Part shown: positions 45,781 to 57,799 of the stretch, piece after piece | How the letters are laid out: every line of letters begins with the position of its first letter | How positions within the stretch are numbered: position 1 is the stretch's first letter | Assembly: GCA_036924085.1 (NCBI GenBank) | Contig: JAVGWX010000025.1 | Span: forward strand, 26,217,488-26,281,487 | From: Ariolimax columbianus | Lineage: Eukaryota > Mollusca > Gastropoda > Stylommatophora > Arionidae | DNA: 64,000 nucleotides | Reading direction: 5' to 3' | Position numbers and translations under genes: made by a program | The notes under the pieces: generated by a model | Database searches by the model: none | What the model saw: the letters and a program-made list of their open reading frames with translations, nothing else | What the model was told of the DNA's origin: nothing

Positions 45781-48700
45781 ACAAATATGTGTACTTCTGA
45801 ACTTGTTAGATTATTTCTTAATTGATGTCTCATTGGGGGAATCTTCTGTTATGGTTTGCCACAAATATGAGTACTTCTGAACTTGGTAGATTATTTCTTA
45901 ATTGATGTTTCATTGGGGGAATCTTCTGTTACGGTTTGCCACAAATATGAGTACTTCTGAACATGTTAGATTATTTCTTAATTGATGTCTCATTGGGGGA
46001 ATCTTCTGTTATGGTTTGCCACAAATATGAGTCCTTCTGAACTTGTTAGATTATTTCTTAATTGATGTCTCATTGGGGGAATCTTCTGTTATGGTTTGCC
46101 ACAAATATGAGTACTTCTGAACTTGTTAGATTATTTCTTAATTGATGTCTCAATGGGGGAATCTTCTGTTATGGTTTACCACAAATATGAGTACTTCTGA
46201 ACTTGTTAGATTATTTCTTAATTGATGTCTCATTGGGGGAATCTTCTGTTATGGTTTGCCACAATTATGAGTACTTCTGAACTTGTTAGATTATTTCTTT
46301 ATTTATGTCTCATTGGGGGAATCTTCTGTAATGGTTTACCACAAATATGAGTACTTCTGAACTTGTTAGATTACTTCGTAATTGATGTCTCATTGGGGGC
46401 ATCTTCTGTTATGGTTTGCCACAAATATGAGTACTTCTGAACTTGTTAGATTATTTCTTAATTGATGTGTCATTGGGGGCATCTTCTGTTATGGTTTGCC
46501 ACAAATATGAGTACTTCTGAACTTGTTAGATTATTTCTTAATTGATGTCTCATTGGGGGAATCTTCTGTTATGGTTTGCCACAAATATGAGTACTTCTGA
46601 ACTTGTTAGATTATTTCTTGATTGATGTCTCATTGGGGGAATCTTCTGTTATGGTTTGCCACACATATGAGTACTTCTGAACTTGTTAGATTATTTCTTG
46701 ATTGATGTCTCATTGGGGGAATCTTCTGTTATGGTTTGCCACAAATATGAGTACTTCTGAACTTGTTAGATTATTTCTTAATTGATGTCTCATTGGGGGA
46801 ATCTTCTGTTATGGTTTGCCACAAATATGAGTACTTCTGAACTTGTTAGATTATTTCTTAATTGATGTCTCATTTGGGGAATCTTCTGTTATGGTTTGCC
46901 ACAAATATGAGTACTTCTGAACTTGTTAGATTATTTCTTAATTGATGTCTCATTGGGGGAATCTTCTGTTATGGTTTGCCACAAATATGAGTACTTCTGA
47001 ACTTTTTAGATTATTTCTTAATTGATGTCTCATTGGGGGAATCTTCTGTTATGGTTTGCCACAAATATGAGTACTTCTGAACTTGTTAGATTATTACTTA
47101 ATTGATGTCTATTTGGGGGAATCTTCTGTTATGGTTTGCCACAAATATAAGTTCTTATGAACTTGTTAGTTTATTTCTTAATTGATGTCTCATTGGGAGA
47201 ATCTTCTATTATGGTTTGCCACAAATATGAGTACTTCTGAACTTGTTAGATTATTTCTTAATTGATGTCTTATTGGGGAAATCTTCTGTTATGGTTTGCC
47301 ACAAATATGAGTATTTCTGAGCTTGTTAGATTATGTCTTAATTGATGTCTCATTGGGGGCATCTTCTGTAATGGTTTGCCACAAATATGAGTACTTCTGA
47401 GCTTGTTAGATTATTTCTCAATTGATGTCTCATTGGGGGAATCTTCTGTTATGGTTTGCCACAAATATGTGTACTTCTGAACTTGTTAGATTATTTCTTA
47501 ATTGATGTCTCATTGGGGGAATCTTCTGTTATGGTTTGCCACAAATATGAGTACTTCTGAACTTGGTAGATTATTTCTTAATTGATGTCTCATTGGGGGA
47601 ATCTTCTGTTACGGTTTGCCACAAATATGAGTACTTCTGAACATGTTAGATTATTTCTTAATTGATGTCTCATTGGGGGAATCTTCTGTTATGGTTTGCC
47701 ACAAATATGAGTCCTTCTGAACTTGTTAGATTATTTCTTAATTGATGTCTCATTGGGGGAATCTTCTGTTATGGTTTGCCACAAATATGAGTACTTCTAA
47801 ACTTGTTAGATTATTTCTTAATTGATGTCTCAATGGGGGAATCTTCTGTTATGGTTTACCACAAATATGAGTACTTCTGAACTTGTTAGATTATTTCTTA
47901 ATTGATGTCTCATTGGGGGAATCTTCTGTTATGGTTTGCCACAATTATGAGTACTTCTGAACTTGTTAGATTATTTCTTTATTTATGTCTCATTGGGGGA
48001 ATCTTCTGTAATGGTTTACCACAAATATGAGTACTTCTGAACTTGTTAGATTACTTCGTAATTGATGTCTCATTGGGGGCATCTTCTGTTATGGTTTGCC
48101 ACAAATATGAGTACTTCTGAACTTGTTAGATTATTTCTTAATTGATGTCTCATTGGGGGAATCTTCTGTTATGGTTTGCCACAAATATGAGTACTTCTGA
48201 ACTTGTTAGATTATTTCTTAATTGATGTCTCATTGGGGGAATCTTCTGTAATGGTTTGCCACAAATATGAGTACTTCTGAACTTGTTAGATTATTGCTTA
48301 ATTGATGTCTCATTGGGGGAATCTTCTGTTATGGTTTGCCACAAATATGAGTACTTCTGAACTTGTCAGATTATTTCTTAATTGATGTCTTATTGGGGGA
48401 ATCTTCTGTTATGGTTTGCCACAAATATGAGTACTTCCGAACTTGTTAGATTATTTTTTAATTGATGTCTCATTGGGGGAATCTTCTGTTATGGTTTGCC
48501 ACAAATATGAGTACTTCTGAACTTGTTAGATTATTTCTTAATTGATGTATATTTGGGGGAATCTTCTGTTATGGTTTGCCACAAATATGAGTACTTCTGA
48601 ACTTGTTAGATTATTTCTTAATTGATGTCTCATTGGGGGAATCTTCTATTATGGTTTGCCACACATATGAGTACTTCTGAGCTTGTTAGATAATTTCTTA

Positions 48701-51700
48701 ATTGATGTCTCATTGGGGGAATCTTCTGTAATGGTTTGCCACAAATATGAGTACTTCTGAACTTGTTAGATTATTTCTTAATTGATGTCTCATTGGGGGA
48801 ATCTTCTGTTATGGTTTGCCACAAATATGAGTACTTCTGAACTTGTTAGATTATTTCTTAAATGATGTCTCTTTGCGGGAATCTTCTGTTATGGTTTGCC
48901 ACAAATATGAGTACTTCTGAACTTGTTAGATTATTTCTTAATTGATGTCTCATTGGGGGAATCTTCTGTTATGGTTTGCCACAAATATGAGTACTTCTGA
49001 ACTTGTTAGATTATTTCTTAATTGATGTCTCATTGGGGGAATCTTCTGTTATGGTTTGCCACAAATATGAGTACTTCTGAACTTTTTAGATTATTTCTTA
49101 ATTGATGTCTCATTGGGGGAATCTTCTGTTATGGTTTGCCACAAATATGAGTACTTCTGAACTTGTTAGATTATTTCTTAATTGATGTCTATTTGGGGGA
49201 ATCTTCTGTTATGGTTTGCCACAAATATAAGTTCTTATGAACTTGTTAGTTTATTTCTTAATTGATGTCTCATTGGGAGAATCTTCTATTATGGTTTGCC
49301 ACAAATATGAGTACTTCTGAACTTGTTAGATTATTTCTTAATTGATGTCTTATTGGGGAAATCTTCTGTTATGGTTTGCCACAAATATGAGTATTTCTGA
49401 GCTTGTTAGATTATGTCTTAATTGATGTCTCATTGGGGGAATCTTCTGTAATGGTTTGCCACAAATATGAGAACTTCTGAACTTGTTAGATTATTTCTTA
49501 ATTGATGTCTTATTGGGGGAATCTTCTGTTATGGTTTGCCACAAATATGAGTACTTCTGAGCTTGTTAGATTATTTCTTAATTGATGTCTAATTGGGGGA
49601 ATCTTCTGTAATGGTTTGCCACAAATATGAGTACTTCTGAACTTGTTAGATTATTTCTTAATTGATGTCTCATTGGGGGAATCTTCTGTTATGGTTTGCC
49701 ACAAATATGAGTACTTCTGAACTTTTTAGATTATTTCTTAATTGATGTCTCATTGGGGGAATCTTCTGTTATGGTTTGCCACAAATATGAGTACTTCTGA
49801 GCTTGTTAGATTATTTCTTAATTGATGTCTCATTGGGGGCATCTTCTGTTATGGTTTGCCACAAATATGAGTACTTCTGAACTTGTAAGATTATTTCTTA
49901 AATGATGTCTCATTGCGGGAATCTTCTGTTATGGTTTGCCACAAATATGAGTACTTATGAACTTGTTAGATTATTTCTTAATTGATGTCTCATTGGGGGA
50001 ATCTTCTGTTATGGTTTGCCACAAATATGAGTACTTCTGAACTTGTTAGATTATTTCTCAATTGATGTCTCATTGGGGGAATCTTCTGTTATGGTTTGCC
50101 ACAAATATGAGTACTTCTGAACTTGTTAGATTATTTCTTAATTGATGTGTCATTGGGGGAATCTTCTGTTATGGTTTGCCACAAATATGAGTACTTCTGA
50201 ACTTGTTAGATTATTTCTTAATTGATGTCTCATTGGTGGAATCTTCTGTTATGGTTTGCCACAAATATGAGTACTTCTGAACTTGTTAGATTATTTCTTA
50301 ATTGATGTCTCATTGGGGGAATCTTCTGTTATGGTTTGCCACAAATATGAGTACTTCTGAACTTGTTAGATTATTTCTTAATTGATGTCATTTTGGGGGA
50401 ATCTTCTGTTATGGTTTGCCACAAATATAAGTACTTCTGAACTTGTTAGTTTATTTCTTAATTGATGTCTCATTGGGGGAATCTTCTATTATGGTTTGCC
50501 ACAAATATGAGTACTTCTGAACTTGTTAGATTATTTCTTAAATGATGTCTCATTGCGGGAATCTTCTGTTATGGTTTTCCACAAATATGAGTACTTATGA
50601 ACTTGTTAGATTATTTCTTAATTGATGTCTCATTGGGGGAATCTTCTGTTATGGTTTGCCACAAATATGAGTACTTCTGAACTTGTTAGATTATTTCTCA
50701 ATTGATGTCTCATTGGGGGAATCTTCTGTTATGGTTTGCCACAAATATGAGTACTTCTGAACTTGTTAGATTATTTCTTAATTGATGTCTCATTGGGGGA
50801 ATCTTCTGTTATGGTTTGCCACAAATATGAGTACTTCTGAACTTGTTAGATTATTTCTTAATTGATGTCTCATTGGGGGAATCTTCTGTTATGGTTTGCC
50901 ACAAATATGAGTACTTCTGAACTTGTTAGATTATTTCTTAATTGATGTCTCATTGGGGGAATCTTCTGTTATGGTTTGCCACAAATATGAGTACTTCTGA
51001 ACTTGTTACATTATTTCTTAATTGATGTCTATTTGGGGGAATCTTCTGTTATGGTTTGCCACAAATATAAGTACTTCTGAACTTGTTAGTTTATTTCTTA
51101 ATTGATGTCTCATTGGGGGAATCTTCTATTATGGTTTGCCACAAATATGAGTACTTCTGAACTTGTTAGATTATTTCTTAATTGATGTCTTATTGGGGGA
51201 ATCTTCTGTTATGGTTTGCCACAAATATGAGTATTTCTGAGCTTGTTAGATTATGTCTTAATTGATGTATCATTGGGGGCATCTTCTGTAATGGTTTGCA
51301 ACAAACATGAATACTTCTGAGCTTGTTAGATTATTTCTTAATTGATGTCTCATTGGGGGAATCTTCTGTAATGGTTTGCCACAAATATGAGTACTTCTGA
51401 ACTTGTTAGATTATTTCTTAATTGACGTCTCATTGGGGGAATCTTCTGTTATGGTTTGCCACAAATATGAGTACTTCTCAACTTGTTAGATTATTTCTTA
51501 ATTGATGTCTCATTGGGGGAATCTTCTGTTATGGTTTGCCACAAATATGAGTACTTCTGAGCTTGTTAGATTATTTCTTAATTGATGTCTCATTGGGGGC
51601 ATCTTCTGTTATGGTTTGCCACAAATATAAGTACTTTTTAGCTTATTAGATTATGTCTTAATTGATGTCTCATTGGGGGCATCTTCTGTTATGGTTTGCC

Positions 51701-54700
51701 ACAAATATGAGTACCTCTGAACTTGTTAGATTATTTCTTAATTGATGTCTCATTGGGGGAATCTTCTGTTATGGTTTGCCACAAATATGAGTACTTCTGA
51801 ACTTGTTAGATTATTTCTTAATTGATGTCTCATTGGAGGAATCTTCTGTTATGGTTTGCCACACATATGAGTACTTCTGAACTTGTTAGATTATTTCTCA
51901 ATTGATGTCTCATTGGGGGAATCTTCTGTTATGGTTTGCCACAAATATGTGTACTTCTGAACTTGTTAGATTATTTCTTAATTGATGTCTCATTGGGGGA
52001 ATCTTCTGTTATGGTTTGCCACAAATATGAGTACTTCTGAACTTGGTAGATTATTTCTTAATTGATGTTTCATTGGGGGAATCTTCTGTTACGGTTTGCC
52101 ACAAATATGAGTACTTCTGAACATGTTAGATTATTTCTTAATTGATGTCTCATTGGGGGAATCTTCTGTTATGGTTTGCCACAAATATGAGTCCTTCTGA
52201 ACTTGTTAGATTATTTCTTAATTGATGTCTCATTGGGGGAATCTTCTGTTATGGTTTGCCACAAATATGAGTACTTCTGAACTTGTTAGATTATTTCTTA
52301 ATTGATGTCTCAATGGGGGAATCTTCTGTTATGGTTTACCACAAATATGAGTACTTCTGAACTTGTTAGATTATTTCTTAATTGATGTCTCATTGGGGGA
52401 ATCTTCTGTTATGGTTTGCCACAATTATGAGTACTTCTGAACTTGTTAGATTATTTCTTTATTTATGTCTCATTGGGGGAATCTTCTGTAATGGTTTACC
52501 ACAAATATGAGTACTTCTGAACTTGTTAGATTACTTCGTAATTGATGTCTCATTGGGGGCATCTTCTGTTATGGTTTGCCACAAATATGAGTACTTCTGA
52601 ACTTGTTAGATTATTTCTTAATTGATGTGTCATTGGGGGCATCTTCTGTTATGGTTTGCCACAAATATGAGTACTTCTGAACTTGTTAGATTATTTCTTA
52701 ATTGATGTCTCATTTGGGGCACCTTCTGTTATGGTTTGCCACAAATATGAGTACTTCTGAACTTGTTAGATTATTTCTTAATTGATGTGTCATTGGGGGA
52801 ATCTTCTGTTATGGTTTGCCACAAATATGAGTACTTCTGAACTTGTTAGATTATTTCTTAATTGATGTCTCATTTGGGGAATTTTCTGTTATGGTTTGCC
52901 ACAAATATGAGAACTTCTGAACTTGTTAGATTATTTCTTAATTGATGTCTCATTGGGGGAATCTTCTGTTATGGTTTGCCACAAATATGAGTACTTCTGA
53001 ACTTGTTAGATTATTTCTTGATTGATGTCTCATTGGGGGAATCTTCTGTTATGGTTTGCCACAAATATGAGTACTTCTGAACTTGTTAGATTATTTCTTA
53101 ATTGATGTCTCATTAGGGGAATCTTCTGTTATGATTTGCCACAAATATGAGTACTTCTGAACTTGTTAGATTATTTCTTAATTGATGTCTCATTTGGGGA
53201 ATCTTCTGTTATGGTTTGCCACAAATATGAGTACTTCTGAACTTGTTAGATTATTTCTTAATTGATGTTTCAATGGGGGAATCTTCTTTTATGGTTTGCC
53301 ACAAATATGAGTACTTCTGAACTTGTTAGATTATTTCTTAATTGATGTCTCATTGGGGGAATCTTCTGTTATGGTTTGCCACAAATATGAGTACTTCTGA
53401 ACTTGTTAGATTATTTCTTAATTGATGTCTCATTGGGGGAATCTTCTGTTATGGTTTGCCACAAATATGAGTACTTCTGAACTTGTTAGATTTTTTCTTA
53501 ATTGATGTCTCATTGGGTGAATCTTCTGTTATGGTTTGCCACAAATATGAGTACTTCTGAACTTGTTAGATTATTTCTTAATTGATGTCTCATTTGGGGA
53601 ATCTTCTGTTATGGTTTGCCACAAATATGAGTACTTCTGAACTTGTTAGATTATTTCTTAATTGATGTCTCATTGGGGGAATCTTCTGTTATGGTTTGCC
53701 ACAAATATGAGTACTTCTGAACTTGTTAGATTTTTTCTTAATTGATGTCTCATTGGGGGAATCTTCTGTTATGGTTTGCCACAAATATGAGTACTTCTGA
53801 ACTTGTTAGATTATTTCTTAATTGATGTCTCATTTGGGGAATCTTCTGTTATGGTTTGCCACAAATATGAGTACTTCTGAACTTGTTAGATTATTTCTTA
53901 ATTGATGTCTCAATGGGGGAATCTTCTGTTATGGTTTGCCACAAATATGAGTACTTCTGAACTTGTTAGATTATTTCTTAATTGATGTCTCATTGGGGGA
54001 ATCTTATGTTATGGTTTGCCACAAATATGAGTACTTCTGAACTTGTTAGATTATTTCTTAATTGATGTCTCAATGGGGGAATCTTCTTTTATGGTTTGCC
54101 ACAAATATGAGTACTTCTGAACTTGTTAGATTATTTCTTAATTGATGTCTCATTGGGGGAATCTTCTGTTATGGTTTGCCACAAATATGAGTACTTCTGA
54201 ACTTGTTAGATTATTTCTTAATTGATGTCTCATTGGGGGAATCTTCTGTTATGGTTTGCCACAAATATGAGTACTTCTGAACTTGTTAGATTATTTCTTA
54301 ATTGATGTCTCATTGGGGGAATCTTCTGTTATGGTTTGCCACAAATATTAGTACTTCTGAACTTGTTAGATTATTTCTTAATTGATGTCTCAATGGGGGA
54401 ATCTTCTGTTATGGTTTACCACAAATATGAGTACTTCTGAACTTGTTAGATTATTTCTCAATTGATGTCTCATTGGGGGAATCTTCTGTTATGGTTTGCC
54501 ACAAATATGTGTACTTCTGAACTTGTTAGATTATTTCTTAATTGATGTCTCATTGGGGGAATCTTCTGTTATGGTTTGCCACAAATATGAGTACTTCTGA
54601 ACTTGTTAGATTATTTCTTAATTGATGTCTCAATGGGGGAATCTTCTGTTATGGTTTACCACAAATATGAGTACTTCTGAACTTGTTAGATTATTTCTTA

Positions 54701-57349
54701 ATTGATGTCTCATTGGGGGAATCTTCTGTTATGGTTTGCCACAATTATGAGTACTTCTGAACTTGTTAGATTATTTCTTTATTTATGTCTCATTGGGGGA
54801 ATCTTCTGTAATGGTTTACCACAAATATGAGTACTTCTGAACTTGTTAGATTACTTCGTAATTGATGTCTCATTGGGGGCATCTTCTGTTATGGTTTGCA
54901 ACAAATATGAGTACTTCTGAACTTGTTAGATTATTTCTTAATTGATGTCTCCTTGGGGGAATCTTCTGTTATGGTTTGCCACAAATATGAGTACTTCTGA
55001 ACTTGTTAGATTATTTCTTGATTGATGTCTCATTGGGGGAATCTTCTGTTATGGTTTGCCACAAATATGAGTACTTCTGAACTTGTTAGATTATTTCTTA
55101 ATTGATGTCTCATTAGGGGAATCTTCTGTTATGATTTGCCACAAATATGAGTACTTCTGAACTTGTTAGATTATTTCTTAATTGATGTCTCATTGGGGGA
55201 ATCTTCTGTTATGGTTTGCCACAAATATGAGTACTTCTGAACTTGTTAGATTATTTCTTAATTGATGTTTCAATAGGGGAATCTTCTTTTATGGTTTGCC
55301 ACAAATATGAGTACTTCTGAACTTGTTAGATTATTTCCTTATTGATGTCTCATTGGGGGAATCTTCTGTTATGGTTTGCCACAAATATGAGTACTTCTGA
55401 ACTTGTTAGATTATTTCTTAATTGATGTCTCATTGGGGGAATCTTCTGTTATGGTTTGCCACAAATATGAGTACTTCTGAACTTGTTAGATTTTTTCTTA
55501 ATTGATGTCTCATTGGGGGAATCTTCTGTTATGGTTTGCCACAAATATGAGTACTTCTGAACTTGTTAGATTATTTCTTAATTGATGTCTCATTTGGGGA
55601 ATCTTCTGTTATGGTTTGCCACAAATATGAGTACTTCTGAACTTGTTAGATTATTTCTTAATTGATGTCTCAATGGGGGAATCTTATGTTATGGTTTGCC
55701 ACAAATATGAGTACTTCTGAACTTGTTAGATTATTTCTTAAATGATGTCTCAATGGGGGAATCTTCTTTTATGGTTTGCCACAAATATGAGTACTTCTGA
55801 ACTTGTTAGATTATTTCTTAATTGATGTCTCATTGGGGGAATCTTCTGTTATGGTTTGCCACAAATATGAGTACTTCTGAACTTGTTAGATTATTTCTTA
55901 ATTGATGTCTCATTGGGGGAATCTTCTGTTATGGTTTGCCATAAATATGAGTACTTCTGAACTTGTTAGATTATTTCTTAATTGATGTCTCATTGGGGGA
56001 ATCTTCGGTTATGGTTTGCCGCAAATATGAGTACTTCAGAACTTGTTAGATTATTTCTTAATTGATGTCTCATTTGGGGGAATCTTCTGTTATGGTTTGC
56101 CACAAATATGAGTACTTCTGAACTTGTTAGATTATTTCTTAATTGATGTCTCATTAGGGGAATCTTCTGTTATGGTTTGCCACAAATATGAGTACTTCTG
56201 AACTTGTTAGATTATTTCTTAATTGATGTCTCATTGGGGGAATCTTCTGTTATGGTTTGCCACAAATATGAGTACTTCTGAACTTGTTAGATTATTTCTT
56301 AATTGATGTCTCATTGGGGGAATCTTCTGTTATGGTTTGCCACAAATATGAGTACTTCTGAACTTGTTAGATTTTTTCTTAATTGATGTCTCATTGGGGG
56401 AATCTTCTGTTATGGTTTGCCACAAATATGAGTACTTCTGAACTTGTTAGATTATTTCTTAATTGATGTCTCATTTGGGGAATCTTCTGTTATGGTTTGC
56501 CACAAATATGAGTACTTCTGAACTTGTTAGATTATTTCTTAATTGATGTCTCAATGGGGGAATCTTCTGTTATGGTTTGCCACAAATATGAGTACTTCTG
56601 AACTTGTTAGATTATTTCTTAATTGATGTCTCATTGGGGGAATCTTATGTTATGGTTTGCCACAAATATGAGTACTTCTGAACTTGTTAGATTATTTCTT
56701 AAATGATGTCTCAATGGGGGAATCTTCTTTTATGGTTTGCCACAAATATGAGTACTTCTGAACTTGTTAGATTATTTCTTAATTGATGTCTCATTGGGGG
56801 AATCTTCTGTTATGGTTTGCCACAAATATGAGTACTTCTGAACTTGTTAGATTATTTCTTAATTGATGTCTCATTGGGGGAATCTTCTGTTATGGTTTGC
56901 CATAAATATGAGTACTTCTGAACTTGTTAGATTATTTCTTAATTGATGTCTCATTGGGGGAATCTTCGGTTATGGTTTGCCGCAAATATGAGTACTTCAG
57001 AACTTGTTAGATTATTTCTTAATTGATGTCTCATTTGGGGGAATCTTCTGTTATGGTTTGCCACAAATATGAGTACTTCTGAACTTGTTAGATTATTTCT
57101 TAATTGATGTCTCATTAGGGGAATCTTCTGTTATGGTTTGCCACAAATATGAGTACTTCTGAACTTGTTAGATTATTTCTTAATTGATGTCTCATTGGGG
57201 GAATCTTCTGTTATGGTTTGCCACAAATATGAGTACTTCTGAACTTGTTAGATTATTTCTTCATTGATGTCTCATTGGGGGAATCTTCGGTTATGGTTTG
57301 CCACAAATATGAGTACTTCTGAACTCCTTAGATTATTTCTTAATTGATG

Positions 57350-57715
57350 GATATATTTATTTGCCTAAGAACTTTGGATATTTCCAAAGTCTTTGTCCTC
57401 GATGTGTTTATTTTCATAGCAAACTCTTTGGCCGTGTTATTAATTTTGTCAAGCAGCATTTGTAACGCTGCTACTGTTCCTTGCACCATCGCTTGGTCAT
57501 CGTCAAATTTGATAACAACAACCTTCATACCGTTAGCTTTGACACCCCTATTTCAGCGTTCACAACCTTTGCCATCATTATATCAGAATATGCGTCATAG
57601 AGACTCTGGGAAAGCAAGCAGCATTATCGTACCCCCTTTCGTTCTATTTGCTGCAGAATCTTCAATAGTTTGCTCCAGGAGACACAATCAAAGACTTTAT
57701 CGTAGTCAATAAAAC
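57350..57715 (-). pseudogene. Family A RT relic A2, palm domain
   Basis: The minus strand reads FCFIDYDKVFDCVSWSKLL (motif A, catalytic Asp), then after a probable internal deletion GVR.CCLLSQSLYDAYSDIM (motif B, normally GVRQGCLLSP), then VNGMK-type VVVIKFDDDQAMV (FDDD in place of FADD), MLLDKINNTAKEFAMKINTS (helix after the palm) and RTKTLEISKVLRQINISIN. The frame then passes directly into the 80-bp satellite. Frame changes and a stop in motif B make it dead. With 23059-23897 it forms one RT gene whose two parts are 33.4 kb apart. Confidence 0.82.
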
Positions 57716-57799
57716 AGAAAAACAGTCTAGGTCATTGATCGATCATTCTTTCTGCGAGGAGCCATGATGAGCTGATGGTATCCCGTGTACATCTTGTCG

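Larger units (their letters stand above)
23896..57349. repeat. 80-bp satellite array, 418 units (33.4 kb), born inside an RT gene
   Basis: Perfectly phased 80-bp units run from the first TCTTAATTGATG (23896) to the last (57338): 402 units without net indel to 56058, then 16 more that include two 81-bp units. Typical units differ by only a few substitutions. On the minus strand one frame of the unit reads EII.QVQKYSYLWQT and ITEDSSNETSIK, the strand-and-turn segment after the RT palm (canonical YLGSTITEDG in LINEs). The RT frame from 57530 enters the first unit, and the last unit exits in frame into TRITMARKSF. Because 80 is not a multiple of 3 and the unit has TAA stops, the array itself has no long ORF. 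Variant markers show higher-order duplications (27-, 30-, 60-, 79- and 83-unit spacings). No gene or insertion interrupts it. Confidence 0.97.

Noticed and set aside
23896..57349. CRISPR-like array
   Set aside because: Units are contiguous 80-bp repeats with no unique spacers, in a eukaryotic LINE-rich context.
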